A DNA stretch of 64,000 nucleotides from Streptomyces hiroshimensis (GTDB lineage: Bacteria > Actinomycetota > Actinomycetes > Streptomycetales > Streptomycetaceae), in contig NZ_BMUT01000014.1 of NCBI RefSeq assembly GCF_014650335.1, positions 49,416 through 113,415 on the forward strand, written 5' to 3'. This document shows, piece after piece, positions 34,209-43,801 of this stretch. The position numbers and the translations under genes were made by a program. Below the pieces are notes generated by a model that was not told the origin of the DNA, did not search any database, and saw only the letters and a program-made list of their open reading frames with translations. Every line of letters begins with the position of its first letter. Position 1 is the stretch's first letter.

Positions 34209-34431
34209 GCCTGGTCGCCGACCCGCGCGCCGCCCTCCGTTTCCGGCTCCGCCCCGCCGGCTCCGTCGGCCGACCTGCGGCGCCACCCCCCTCATTAACC
34301 CCCGCCGATGCCTTCCTTAAGCCCGCCATAAGGAGTGGGCCCGGGAAGGCGATTCGGCGATTTGCCTGGTTTGCTCTCGCTAGCGTGCCGCAGGTACCCA
34401 CCCCCCCCAACCCAGAACAGGCAGGCACGCG
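34209..34431. other. Intergenic leader of the chitinase gene
   Basis: The 223-base gap contains a short weak hairpin (CCTTA 34315-34319 / TAAGG 34329-34333), which might end the two-component operon, and a TAGCGT hexamer at 34381-34386. I see no DasR-like TGGTCTAGACCA site and no chitinase-type 12-base direct repeat. There is only a weak ribosome binding site before the chitinase ATG. Confidence 0.4.
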
Positions 34432-35883
34432 ATGGGTTCCTCCGCACACCGCCGACGAGTGAGCCGCAAGGCGAAGCTCGCCGGCGCCGGCCTCGCCGCG
34501 GCGATCGCGACGGGCGCCGCGTTCACCCTCACCGGCACGGCGCAAGCCGCCTCGGTCGGCGCGGCCTTCTCCCGGACCGGCGCCTGGTCGGGCGGCTACA
34601 CCGGGCAGTACGTCCTCACCAACGACACCGGCAAGGACCTGCCGGGCTGGAAGCTCACCTTCGACCTCCCGGCCGGCACGAAGATCACCTCGCTGTGGAA
34701 CGGCAAGCACACCGTCAGCGGGCGCAGCGTCACCGTCGAGCCGGAGGGCTGGAACGCGACCATCGCCCCCGGCAAGTCCGTGACCGTCGGTTTCGTCGCC
34801 GCCCGCACCGGCGCCGGTACGGACGACGCCCCCGCCAACTGCCGGATCAACGGCGCGAAGTGTTCCGTGGACAAGAGCCCCGGCCCGCAGCCCACGGGGT
34901 CCACCGGGCCCACCACCCCCACGCCCGCCCCGACACAGTCGCAGCCGCAACCGCAGCCGACCGTAACCTCGCCCGCCCCCGGAGGCGCGAGCGCCGCGTT
35001 CGCCCCGTACGTCGACACCTCCCTCTATCCCGCCTACGACCTCCTCGACACCGCCAAGAAGACCGGCGTCAGGAACTTCAACCTCGCCTTCGTCACCTCA
35101 GGAGGCGGCTGCACGCCCAAGTGGGGCGGCGTCACCGACCTCGGGGGCGACGCCGTCGCCCGGCAGATCGGGAAGCTGCGGGAGGCGGGCGGCGACGTAC
35201 GGGTCTCCTTCGGCGGCGCCGCCGGCTCCGAGCTGGGACTCGTCTGCTCCTCCGCCGACGAACTCGCCGCCGCGTACGGCAAGGTCGTGGACGCGTACAA
35301 GCTCACCAAGGTGGACTTCGACATCGAGGGCGCGGCCCTGCCCGACACCGCCGCCAACACCCGGCGCGCCCAGGCGATCGCCACGCTCCAGAAGAAGCAC
35401 CCCGGTCTCGACGTCTCCTTCACCCTCCCGGTGATGCCCACGGGCCTCACCCAGGACGGCGTCAACCTGGTCGAGAACGCGAAGAAGAACGGCGTGTCCG
35501 TCTCCGCGGTCAACATCATGGCGATGGACTACGGTTCGTCCTTCAACGGCGACATGGGGCAGTACGCGATCGACGCCGCCACTGCGACGCACGCGCAGGT
35601 CAAGGGCGTGCTGGGGCTGAGCGACAAGGCCGCGTGGAAGGCCGTGGCGGTCACCCCGATGATCGGTGTCAACGACGTGTCCGCCGAGGTCTTCAAGGCC
35701 GACGACGCGGCGCAGCTGGCCGCGTTCGGCCGGTCCAAGGGGATCGGCTGGCTGTCGATGTGGTCCGCCGCGCGCGACAAGCAGTGCCCGGGCGGCGCGC
35801 AGAACTCCGCGTCCGCGACCTGCAGCTCGGTCCTGCAGGACGAACTCGCCTTCACCAAGGCGTTCGCCGCCCGCAAGGGCTGA
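34432..35883 (+). CDS. Secreted chitinase: CBM2 plus GH18
   Basis: The protein (483 aa) has an n-region with several Arg, a Sec signal (about 1-39, ending TAQAA), a carbohydrate-binding module of family 2 (40-145: GYTGQYVLTNDTGKDLPGWKL and GWNATIAPGKSVTVGFVA), a Pro/Thr/Gln linker (148-185) and a GH18-type barrel (188-483). The catalytic strand is VDFDIEG with D295, D297 and E299 in the DxDxE arrangement; E299 is the proton donor. It hydrolyses chitin outside the cell with retention through the substrate N-acetyl group. The next gene, 130 bases downstream, is an AA10 LPMO, so the two form a chitin-attack pair. The stop region is duplicated in frame 21 bases later. Confidence 0.9.
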   Translation: MGSSAHRRRVSRKAKLAGAGLAAAIATGAAFTLTGTAQAASVGAAFSRTGAWSGGYTGQYVLTNDTGKDLPGWKLTFDLPAGTKITSLWNGKHTVSGRSVTVEPEGWNATIAPGKSVTVGFVAARTGAGTDDAPANCRINGAKCSVDKSPGPQPTGSTGPTTPTPAPTQSQPQPQPTVTSPAPGGASAAFAPYVDTSLYPAYDLLDTAKKTGVRNFNLAFVTSGGGCTPKWGGVTDLGGDAVARQIGKLREAGGDVRVSFGGAAGSELGLVCSSADELAAAYGKVVDAYKLTKVDFDIEGAALPDTAANTRRAQAIATLQKKHPGLDVSFTLPVMPTGLTQDGVNLVENAKKNGVSVSAVNIMAMDYGSSFNGDMGQYAIDAATATHAQVKGVLGLSDKAAWKAVAVTPMIGVNDVSAEVFKADDAAQLAAFGRSKGIGWLSMWSAARDKQCPGGAQNSASATCSSVLQDELAFTKAFAARKG

Positions 35884-35905
35884 CACACAGGCCGCAAGGG
35901 CTGAC
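35871..35905 (+). repeat. Stop-region duplication after chitinase
   Basis: CCGCAAGGGCTGAC occurs at 35871-35884 and again at 35892-35905, a 21-base period that keeps frame. The chitinase tail RKG-stop is therefore repeated as a second in-frame RKG-stop. Confidence 0.8.
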
Positions 35906-36013
35906 GCACTTCCCGTTCCCCTGGTACCCCCCACACCGCCCCGCACGCACGGCACCCCCCACTTCACGGCCGGCGTGCGGGGCCACCCCCTCACCACCCA
36001 CAAGGAGACCCGC

Positions 36014-37060
<1,047 letters not shown>

Positions 37061-37125
37061 AACCGGACGGCAGGTCGGCAGGTCGGCCGGTCGGCCGGGC
37101 GATCAGGCGCCCGGGCGCCCGGCGG

Positions 37126-37695
37126 TCAGCCGTCGCGCCCGGGGCCCGTCCGCCGGAGCCATACGTCCGGCGGGCCGACCGGCACCACGACCGGAGCGTG
37201 CCTCCGCGGCGGCCGCTCCGCCCCGCGGGCGTCCTTCACGTCCGCCTCGCCGGGGTGGACGACCATGACGGGGCCGCGGGCGTGCCGGAGGCAGTGGCGG
37301 CTGACCGAGCCGTGGAGGAAGCGGTGCCACAGCCCGTGGCTGCCCGCCCCGAGCACCAGCATGTCCGTGTCGTGACGGGCGCTGGCCACCAGGGCCGGTC
37401 CGGGCTGCGCGCGGATGACCCGCGGGGCCACCCGCAGGCGGAAAGGCGCGGCGCCGAGCGCCCTCTCGCACGTCTTCGCCAGAGCCCTGCGGGCCTGTGC
37501 CTCCCAGTGCGCACGGACGTCGGCCGGCGCGGGCTGCAAGGCGTCCGCCGCCTCCCCGCCCGGCGGCGACCAGGCCAGCACCGGGCACAGGGCCGCGCCG
37601 TGGCGGGCCGCCTCCTGCGCGCCCTGCCTCAGCGCGGCGACACTCCCTGCCGAACCGTCCACGCCGACCACGACGCGCTCCACCGTTCCGGACAT
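37126..37695 (-). CDS. Universal stress protein
   Basis: The protein (189 aa) has the UspA nucleotide-binding fold: VERVVVGVDGSAGSVAAL at the N-terminus and DMLVLGAGSHGLWHRFLHGSVSRHCLRHARGPVMVV, which contains the G-2x-G-9x-G(S) ATP-binding motif. A Pro/Arg-rich tail of about 40 residues follows the domain. ATP-binding Usp proteins help survival under energy or oxygen limitation. ATG 37695 follows GAGGAAGG. It is divergent from the Cys-rich protein gene across a stretch packed with dyads. Confidence 0.88.
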   Translation of the reverse strand: MSGTVERVVVGVDGSAGSVAALRQGAQEAARHGAALCPVLAWSPPGGEAADALQPAPADVRAHWEAQARRALAKTCERALGAAPFRLRVAPRVIRAQPGPALVASARHDTDMLVLGAGSHGLWHRFLHGSVSRHCLRHARGPVMVVHPGEADVKDARGAERPPRRHAPVVVPVGPPDVWLRRTGPGRDG

Positions 37696-37815
37696 GCCAT
37701 CCGCCTTCCTCGGGATTCCGCTGAATCCGCTGATCCGCTGTACGGCAACGTGGTCCACGCTAGGAAGCGCCCGCCGGATACGTATCGTCCGAATGGGTGG
37801 CAAATCGGGCAATAA

Positions 37816-37882
37816 CCCCCTCCAGTCGGAGGGGGTCCGTTCGACGGACCGGGAAATCCCGTCCCCGGGATCGGGAAATCCC
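37816..37882. promoter_or_regulatory. Cluster of inverted repeats in divergent promoter region
   Basis: Three neighbouring structures lie between the stress protein and Cys-rich protein genes: CCCCCTCC-AGTC-GGAGGGGG (37816-37835), GGTCCGT-TCG-ACGGACC (37834-37850), and two copies of GGGAAATCCC (37851-37860 and 37873-37882) spaced 22 bases apart, the first embedded in a longer GGAC/GTCC dyad. The two copies two helical turns apart look like paired operator sites on one face of the DNA. Confidence 0.55.
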
Positions 37883-37986
37883 CTCCCGGAGGGTGCCGCC
37901 GGCCCGCCCGGGAACCGCAGTCTTGGACGAGACCGGTGACGAGACGAGTGACGACCGGTAACGAACACGGAACCCGGGAGGCACGT

Positions 37987-38496
37987 GTGGCGCGGGACGA
38001 CGAGCAGCACACCGGGCGGCTCTGGACGGTGCGGATCACCTCGGACCGGTATCCGCAGCCGGGGCCCATGGCACTCCGGTGCTCCGAGCCCGGATGCCGG
38101 CCCGACCCCGTCCCGCTGCCGTCCGCCACGGCCGCCCGTACGGCCGCGGCGGGCCACCTCGCCTCCCACGGGCACACGGCGGGCCCGGTGCCGCAGGCGA
38201 CCGCGTGCCGCTGCGGCACGGACGGCTGCTCGTGGCACGCCCGGTCCGTCCCGGGGTGCGAGGGGCGGGCGGTCCGGCAGGTGATCACCTATACCTGCGC
38301 GGGCCGGGTGTGGCGCCTCGCCGAGATGTGCGCGCAGTGCGCCGGGGCAATACCGGACGCCCGGATACTGCGCCCGCTCAACAGCCACGCCGGCAACCCG
38401 CCCGGCATCCAGCCCGACCCGACCGCGATCCCGCCCGCCACTGTGCCGCCACCCGGCGTGCAGTACGCCGGGCCCGTCGTCGTTCAGACCTGGTAG
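37987..38496 (+). CDS. Cys-rich hypothetical protein (169 aa)
   Basis: A soluble protein with eight cysteines, several in zinc-ligand-like spacing (LRCSEPGC, ATACRCGTDGCSWH, VPGCEG, YTCAG, EMCAQCAG), and a Pro-rich tail. It is not a family I can name; the ACRCG/MCAQC pattern suggests one or two structural zinc sites. GTG 37987 is chosen because GGGAGG (37976-37981) lies 5 bases upstream; GTG 37936 is in frame but lacks a good site. Its last 13 bases overlap the 3' end of the convergent LegB-like gene. Confidence 0.65.
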   Translation: MARDDEQHTGRLWTVRITSDRYPQPGPMALRCSEPGCRPDPVPLPSATAARTAAAGHLASHGHTAGPVPQATACRCGTDGCSWHARSVPGCEGRAVRQVITYTCAGRVWRLAEMCAQCAGAIPDARILRPLNSHAGNPPGIQPDPTAIPPATVPPPGVQYAGPVVVQTW

Positions 38497-39497
38497 CGGT
38501 CCGGGGCGAAGAGGTGCAGGTGGTCCCGGACCCAGTCCGAGGTGCGGGCCAGGCCCTCCTCCAGTTCCACCCGGGGCCGCCACCCGGCCCACTCCCGGGC
38601 CCGGCTGTTGTCCGACAGCAGCCGTTCCACCTCACTGCCGGCGGGCCGCAGCCGCGACGGGTCCACCACGACCTTCGCGTCCCGTCCGGAGGCCCGGACC
38701 AGCGACTCGGCGAGGTCTCCGATGGAGATCTCCCGCCCGGTGCCGAGGTTGACGGCGTGCCCCACGGCCCGGTCGCAGTCCGCGAGCGCCAGGAAGCCCT
38801 CGGCGGTGTCGGTGACGTAGGTGAAGTCGCGCGTCGGCGTCGTGGATCCCAGCCGGATCTCCTCGGCCCCGGAGTGCAGCTGCGCGAGGATCGTCGGGAT
38901 CACCGCGCGCGCCGACTGCCGCGGCCCGTAGGTGTTGAAGGGCCGCACGACCGTCACCGGCAGCTCGAAGGAGTGCGCGTAGGACAGGGCCAGCATGTCC
39001 GCGCCGATCTTCGAGGCCGAGTACGGCGACTGCGGCTGCAGCGGGTGGTCCTCGCCGATCGGCGCGGTCAGGGCCGTGCCGTACACCTCGCTGGTCGAGG
39101 TGTGCACCATGCGCCGCACCCCGTGGCGGCGGCAGGCCGCGGCCACGTTCTCCGTACCGGCCACGTTGGTCTGCACGTACGCCTCGGGCGACGCGTAGCT
39201 GTACGGGATGCCGATCAGTGCCGCCAGGTGGAAGACGGTGTCGCACCCGGCCACCGCGTCCATCACGCGCCCGGGGTCGCGGACGTCACCGGCGAGCGTC
39301 TCCACGGGCGAGCCGGGCCCGAGGTAGCGGGCGAGGTGCCCGCGCTCGGCGTACGGCTTGTAGTGCACCAGGACCCGCACCCGCGCCCCGCGCTCGACGA
39401 GCAGGTCGACGAGCGTCGAGCCGATGAATCCCTCGGCCCCGGTGACCAGCACGCTGCGGCCGGCCCAGTCGCCGGTGGTGTTCAGGTCGGTGATCAT
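38484..39497 (-). CDS. LegB-like NAD-dependent sugar 4,6-dehydratase
   Basis: The protein (337 aa) is an extended SDR enzyme with the NAD motif VLVTGAEGFIGS, the catalytic Thr/Ser-Glu and Tyr-Lys groups in HTSTSEVYGT and SPYSASKIGAD, and the PFNTYGPRQSARAVIPTI and PTRDFTYVTDT blocks that mark LegB/UDP-GlcNAc 4,6-dehydratase-type proteins. It probably makes a 4-keto-6-deoxy NDP-sugar. The ATG overlaps the MurG-like stop by 4 bases, so the two act together: one makes an activated sugar and the other transfers one. The final sugar product is unknown. Confidence 0.83.
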   Translation of the reverse strand: MITDLNTTGDWAGRSVLVTGAEGFIGSTLVDLLVERGARVRVLVHYKPYAERGHLARYLGPGSPVETLAGDVRDPGRVMDAVAGCDTVFHLAALIGIPYSYASPEAYVQTNVAGTENVAAACRRHGVRRMVHTSTSEVYGTALTAPIGEDHPLQPQSPYSASKIGADMLALSYAHSFELPVTVVRPFNTYGPRQSARAVIPTILAQLHSGAEEIRLGSTTPTRDFTYVTDTAEGFLALADCDRAVGHAVNLGTGREISIGDLAESLVRASGRDAKVVVDPSRLRPAGSEVERLLSDNSRAREWAGWRPRVELEEGLARTSDWVRDHLHLFAPDRYQV

Positions 39498-40690
39498 GCG
39501 TGATTCCTCTCGACAGCCTGGAACGGAAAAGGGTTGACGGGGGCGCGGCCCGCCAGGCGCAGCACCCATGCGGCCATGAGGTCGGCCGCGAGCGCGTGGG
39601 TGCCCGGGTGCGCCGCGGCGCCCATCGCGGCGAGCCGGCCCGGATCGCAAAGCAGCGGATCGATCAGGGCGGCGAGCCGTTCGCCGGTGGCCTCGCCGTC
39701 GGGGAGCAGCAGCCCCGCGCCGGCGTCGGAGAGCACCCGCGCGTTGTGCGTCTGGTGGTCGTGGGGCGCGTGCGGGTACGGGACGAGCACCGCGGGCATC
39801 CCCACGCTCGACAGCTCCGCCACCGTCGCCGATCCCGCGCGGCACACCATCACGTCGGCGGCCGCGTAGGCGAGGTCCATTCGGTCGAGGTAGCCCACCG
39901 CGGTGGCCACCCGGTCGCCGCCCTCGGCGGCCAGGCGGGCCCGTACCCGCTCCAGCGCATCCGGCCCGGTCTTGATCACCAGATGGACGTCCGGCCGCCC
40001 GCGCCACCGAAGGGCCAGCTGCAGCGCCGCCTCCGTCAGGCGCGCCGCGCCCAGGCTCCCGCCGTTGAACAGCACCACCCACGCGTCGTCCGGCACGCCG
40101 AACCAGCGGCGGGCCTGTCCGCGCAGGGCCGCCCGCCCGGCCCGGTCGAGCCCCGCGACATCGCTGACCAGCGGCATGCCCACCGTCTCCGCACGCACGG
40201 ACGTACGCGCCGGCAAGTGCTCGCGGGTGCGGTCGAAGGCCAGCGCCACATGCGGGGTGAGGGTCGCAGCGAAACGGTTCGCCCTGCCCGGCACCGCGTT
40301 CGACTCGTGCACCAGGACCGGTCGGCGCGCCATCCGCGCCCCCAGCACCGCGGGCGCACTGGGATAGCCGCCCATGCCGACGACGACCTGCGCACCCTGG
40401 CCCTCGATCACGCGCTGCGCCTGTCTGCCGGAGCGCACGAGGTCGGCGGGGAGCAGGTACCGGCGGGCCCCGAGGGAGGAGTCGAAGGGGATCATGTCCA
40501 CGGTGTGGAGCCGGTATCCCGCATCCGGTATCAGACGGGTCTCCAGACCGCGTTCCGTACCGATGAAACTGATGACGGCGTGAGGCACTGCTCTGCGGAG
40601 CGCGTCGGCGACCGCCAGCCCGGGGTAGATGTGCCCGCCGGTACCGCCTGCGCCGATGACCACCGAAAGGGTGTCGTCTGCTGTAGCCAT
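39494..40690 (-). CDS. murG: MurG-like UDP-GlcNAc transferase (GT28)
   Basis: The protein (398 aa) has the GT-B fold with the acceptor loop GAGGTGGHIYPGLAVAD, the membrane-contact/acceptor block VLVHESNAVPGRANR, and donor-site motifs FNGGSLGA and MVCRAGSATVAELSSVGMPAVLVPYP. MurG adds GlcNAc to lipid I to form lipid II at the membrane. Here the gene is away from any dcw cluster and tied to a LegB-like dehydratase, so it is more likely a second copy that glycosylates another polyprenyl-linked acceptor. The N-terminal GGTGGH and the Glu of the UDP-ribose contact are intact. Confidence 0.83.
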   Translation of the reverse strand: MATADDTLSVVIGAGGTGGHIYPGLAVADALRRAVPHAVISFIGTERGLETRLIPDAGYRLHTVDMIPFDSSLGARRYLLPADLVRSGRQAQRVIEGQGAQVVVGMGGYPSAPAVLGARMARRPVLVHESNAVPGRANRFAATLTPHVALAFDRTREHLPARTSVRAETVGMPLVSDVAGLDRAGRAALRGQARRWFGVPDDAWVVLFNGGSLGAARLTEAALQLALRWRGRPDVHLVIKTGPDALERVRARLAAEGGDRVATAVGYLDRMDLAYAAADVMVCRAGSATVAELSSVGMPAVLVPYPHAPHDHQTHNARVLSDAGAGLLLPDGEATGERLAALIDPLLCDPGRLAAMGAAAHPGTHALAADLMAAWVLRLAGRAPVNPFPFQAVERNHA

Positions 40691-40787
40691 GGCCGCAGCC
40701 TGACGAAATGCTTTAAGAGCACCCTAAGAAAGAAAGCCGGTCACCGGTGGCCTGCCTCTGTTCGGCATCCGCACTTCCGGCCTGAAA

Positions 40788-40793
40788 TACAAT
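40788..40793 (+). promoter_or_regulatory. TACAAT -10 element before phnA
   Basis: TACAAT ends 6 bases before the GTG at 40800 in an A/T-rich pocket; no ribosome binding site fits, so a leaderless transcript is likely. Confidence 0.45.
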
Positions 40794-40799
40794 CTTCCG

Positions 40800-41153
40800 G
40801 TGAACGAGAACCTGCCGCCGTGCCCCGAGTGCTCCAGCGCCTACACCTACGAGATGGGCGTGCTCCTGATCTGCCCCGAATGCGGGCACGAGTGGTCGCC
40901 CGCGGCCGCCGAATCCGCGGACGGTGACCAGGAGAACGTCATCAGGGACTCGGTCGGCAACGTGCTCGCCGACGGCGACACCGTCACGGTGGTCAAGTCC
41001 CTCAAGGTCAAGGGCAGCGCGACCGGCATCAAGGCCGGCACCAAGGTGCGCAACATCCGCCTCGTCGACGGCGTGGACGGCCACGACATCGACTGCAAGA
41101 TCGACGGCTTCGGCGCCATGCAGCTCAAGTCCGGCGTGGTCCGCAAGGCCTGA
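40800..41153 (+). CDS. phnA: PhnA/YjdM family zinc-ribbon protein
   Basis: The protein (117 aa) has an N-terminal zinc ribbon (PPCPECSSAYTYEMGVLLICPECGHEW, four Cys in two CxxC pairs), an acidic linker and the conserved C-terminal PhnA domain (VIRDSVGNVLADGDTVTVVK, LKVKGSATGIKAGTKVRNIRL, DIDCKIDGFGAMQLKSGVVRK). Despite its name it is not part of the C-P lyase; the exact role of the family is uncertain. GTG 40800 is consistent with the leaderless geometry. It is transcribed alone between two minus-strand genes. Confidence 0.92.
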   Translation: MNENLPPCPECSSAYTYEMGVLLICPECGHEWSPAAAESADGDQENVIRDSVGNVLADGDTVTVVKSLKVKGSATGIKAGTKVRNIRLVDGVDGHDIDCKIDGFGAMQLKSGVVRKA

Positions 41154-41168
41154 CCACACCACAACTTG

Positions 41169-41200
41169 CTCACTGCATGCGTGTGACTCACTGCATGCGT
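41169..41200 (-). repeat. Stop-region duplication after polyprenyl synthetase
   Basis: CTCACTGCATGCGT occurs at 41169-41182 and 41187-41200 with an 18-base period. On the minus strand the gene tail RMQ-stop is followed in frame by a second RMQ-stop. Confidence 0.8.
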
Positions 41201-42270
41201 TGCACATTCCACAGCGGCAGTCCTTCGAAGAAGGCCACCGCCTCCTCGCGCCAGTGGGGCCGCCAGCCGGAGGCTTCCGCGGCGGCCTCCTCGGCGTAGC
41301 GGCGCATGCCGGCCCGGAGCGCGTCGTCCACGCCGTGCTCCAGGGCGATCTTGCGGATGCGGTCGACCGTCCCGGCCGTGCAGCGGGGGTCGCCGAGCGC
41401 GGACTCCACCAGGCTGCGCTCCGCGGCGGTGGCGGCGGCCAGGACGGCGCGGAGGGCGTAGCTGCGGCGGCCCGACCGGATGTCGGAGCCCGGGGACTTC
41501 CCGGTGACGCTCTCGTCGCCGAAGAGGTCGAGGTAGTCGTCGCGCATCTGCCCGCTGATGCCGGCCGGTGTCGCGTAGCGGCGCAGCCGCTCGTCGTGCT
41601 CGGCCAGGTTCTCGCCGGCGGCCAGCAGCCCCAGCCTCAGCGGGGCGAGGATCGAGTACCGGGTGGTCTTGTACTCGCAGACGGTGTGCAGCAGGTCCTC
41701 GGACGGCAGCGGCTCGAAGTCGCGTTCCAGGTCGGTGATCTGGCCCGCGACCGTCTCCGCCCCCGCACGCAGCTGCACCCCCAGCATGGCCTGCTTGATC
41801 TCCGCGGGGGCGTCCGCCTCCAGCAGGACGTGCATGGACAGGAAGGACGCGAGGTCTCCCGCCAGCACGGCGAGGCCCAGCGCGGTCCCGTCGTCGCCGG
41901 GGAACTCCCGGCGGTAGGCGTAGTACGTGGACGGGCCGCCGCGGCGTACGGGCGCGTCGTCGATGATGTCGTCGTGGACCAGGCCGTGCGTCTGGAGCAG
42001 TTCGATGCTCAGCGCGGCCTCCTCCAGGCCGGGCGGCCGCTCGTCGGTCACCAGCCGTGCCGCCTCGTACAGCAGGGCGACCCGCAGGCGCTTCCCGCCG
42101 CGCAGGGAGAGGTCCCGCAGGAGTTCCAGGCAGCGGGGGGTGAAGCGGCTGAGCGCCGGGGTGTCGAGGTTCTCCGCGAGGGCGTCGAAGTACGCCTCGA
42201 AGCGGGTGTCGAACCGGTGCCGGCAGCCGGCGACTCGCCGCTGGGCGGCGGCCGCGATCGTTTTGTCCAT
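41188..42270 (-). CDS. Polyprenyl (trans-isoprenyl diphosphate) synthetase
   Basis: The protein (360 aa) is an all-helical prenyltransferase. The first Asp-rich motif is HDDIIDD (D100-D105), preceded by GGKRLRVAL for diphosphate binding, and the second is QMRDDYLDLFGD (D244-D248), followed by the KSPGSDIRSGRRSYAL block. It condenses isopentenyl diphosphate with allylic diphosphates; bulky residues upstream of the first motif determine chain length, which I cannot predict with confidence. Start ATG 42270. It lies near a MurG-like/LegB-like operon on the same strand, which could use a polyprenyl carrier, although phnA interrupts. Confidence 0.9.
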   Translation of the reverse strand: MDKTIAAAAQRRVAGCRHRFDTRFEAYFDALAENLDTPALSRFTPRCLELLRDLSLRGGKRLRVALLYEAARLVTDERPPGLEEAALSIELLQTHGLVHDDIIDDAPVRRGGPSTYYAYRREFPGDDGTALGLAVLAGDLASFLSMHVLLEADAPAEIKQAMLGVQLRAGAETVAGQITDLERDFEPLPSEDLLHTVCEYKTTRYSILAPLRLGLLAAGENLAEHDERLRRYATPAGISGQMRDDYLDLFGDESVTGKSPGSDIRSGRRSYALRAVLAAATAAERSLVESALGDPRCTAGTVDRIRKIALEHGVDDALRAGMRRYAEEAAAEASGWRPHWREEAVAFFEGLPLWNVQRMQ

Positions 42271-42396
42271 GGGCCCACCCTTTCAGCAGGCCGGCCGGGG
42301 CGGACGAGGGGGCGGCCCTATCATCTCAGTGGCCCGGCGCCCGGCTGCCGAACGCCGGGCCCACCAGCGTTCTTTCGGCGAAAGGCCAACGGGGAA

Positions 42397-43725
42397 TTGC
42401 GCAAGAAAAGCAAGGTGCGTATATCCGCCGTCGCGGTGTGTACCGCGGCGGCGATCGCGGGGGGTCTGCAGATCTCGCCCAGCGCGTTCGGCACCGACGA
42501 GAAGGAGCCGGAGGCCGCACGCCCGGCCGTGGCTCCGGCGAGCACGGGGGCGGACGCGTCCGCCCCGGAGAACGAATCCGCCTCGGAGGACTCCGGCACC
42601 TCCGACACCGACGGGACGCCCTTCAAGGACGGCGTCATGTCCCTGAACACGGCGGTGCCGCACGCGCCGAGAGCGGCTGCGGCCGCCGCTGCGCCGCCCC
42701 AGGGGGAAGGGTGGAAGCTCTCCGGCGCGACCAGGATGCTGCCGACCGGCTACACCATCAAGTTCTACGACCAGAAGTCCGTGGACTGGCTGGCCCGCTA
42801 CGTCCAGGCGTCGGCCGCGGACCTGCAGCGCGTCACGAGCCTGCCCGTCACCGTCGACACCAGGCCGGTGGGCTGGGACTATTCCCGGCCCAAGGGCGAG
42901 GTGGTCATCGGCCTCCTGAAGCGCCCGTGCATCCCGCCCGCGGACAACGGCAGCAAGGGGTGGAAGATCGTGCGCGACGGATCGGGGGTCAAGAACCTCA
43001 GCTGCGGATTCACCGCCTCCTCCGTCCCCGGGACCGTGACCAGCGGGCACGCCTACATCGACACGGAGTTCTTCACCGCGGACGGCAAACCCCTGCCGGC
43101 CTGGGGCGAGCCGTACATGCGCAACCACATCAGCCACGAACTCGGGCACACGCTGGGGCTGACGCATGCGAATCGCAGCGCGGCGCGGGGCGATTGCGTC
43201 AAGGGCACCGACTCCGGCGAGAAGCCGGTCATGTGCACGCCGACCTATGCGTACCAGGACAAGCGCGCGGGCACCTACGTCCAGCAATTCGACGTACAGG
43301 GCCTGCGTTTCCTCGCCGCCGGTGCCGGCGCGGCGCTGTCCCCGCAGGGCAGGGTGACCGGGCTCGGCGGCAAGTGCCTCGACGTCAAGGGAGGGAGCGC
43401 GGCCAACGGCACGCAGATCCAGCTCTCCACGTGCAACGGCGCAGTGGCGCAGTCATGGATCCTGGGCAAGGACGGCACGTTCCGGGCGCTGGGCAAATGC
43501 CTGGACAACGCGCGCAACGCCGGCACTGACGGCAACAAGATCGACCTTTACGACTGCAACGGGCAGCCGTCGCAGCGGTGGTCGGTCGATGCGAAGGGCC
43601 GGATCGTGCACGTCGCATCGGGCAAGGTCCTCGACGTGACCGGCGGCAAGACCGCCGACGGCACGAAGGTCCAGCTCTTCACGGCGAACACGAACAAGCG
43701 CCAGGTCTGGGTCACCCCGAAGTAG
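42397..43725 (+). CDS. Secreted zinc metalloprotease with ricin-type lectin domain
   Basis: The protein (442 aa) begins with an unusual TTG at 42397 giving MRKKSKVRISAVAV, a good Sec signal (to about residue 35); GTG 42415 is an alternative. After an acidic propeptide-like stretch comes a protease domain with the metzincin-type zinc motif HELGHTLGLTH and a downstream VMCTPTY turn, which may supply the Met-turn. The C-terminal 130 residues form a ricin B trefoil with three QxW repeats (QSWIL, QRWSV, QVWVT) and KCLD-type disulfides. It should bind sugars or cell walls and cleave protein nearby. A perfect bidirectional terminator follows. Confidence 0.82.
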   Translation: MRKKSKVRISAVAVCTAAAIAGGLQISPSAFGTDEKEPEAARPAVAPASTGADASAPENESASEDSGTSDTDGTPFKDGVMSLNTAVPHAPRAAAAAAAPPQGEGWKLSGATRMLPTGYTIKFYDQKSVDWLARYVQASAADLQRVTSLPVTVDTRPVGWDYSRPKGEVVIGLLKRPCIPPADNGSKGWKIVRDGSGVKNLSCGFTASSVPGTVTSGHAYIDTEFFTADGKPLPAWGEPYMRNHISHELGHTLGLTHANRSAARGDCVKGTDSGEKPVMCTPTYAYQDKRAGTYVQQFDVQGLRFLAAGAGAALSPQGRVTGLGGKCLDVKGGSAANGTQIQLSTCNGAVAQSWILGKDGTFRALGKCLDNARNAGTDGNKIDLYDCNGQPSQRWSVDAKGRIVHVASGKVLDVTGGKTADGTKVQLFTANTNKRQVWVTPK

Positions 43726-43746
43726 CATCCGGCGGCTCCGCCACCG

Positions 43747-43786
43747 CGTCAGGCGGGACCCGGCCGCAGCCGGGTCCCGCCTGACG
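43747..43786. terminator. Perfect 18-bp hairpin, bidirectional terminator
   Basis: Two 18-base arms (43747-43764 and 43769-43786) are exact reverse complements around the loop CGCA. The hairpin lies between convergent genes and should stop transcription from both sides. Confidence 0.85.
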
Positions 43787-43801
43787 GCCGGCTCGCAAGC
43801 G

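Noticed and set aside
34209..34431. DasR or chitinase-type direct-repeat operator before the chitinase gene
   Set aside because: No TGGTCTAGACCA-like palindrome or paired 12-base repeat could be found in the gap.
37851..37882. Rho-independent terminator after the Cys-rich region
   Set aside because: The hairpins lie upstream of both divergent genes, not downstream of any gene, so a regulatory reading fits better.
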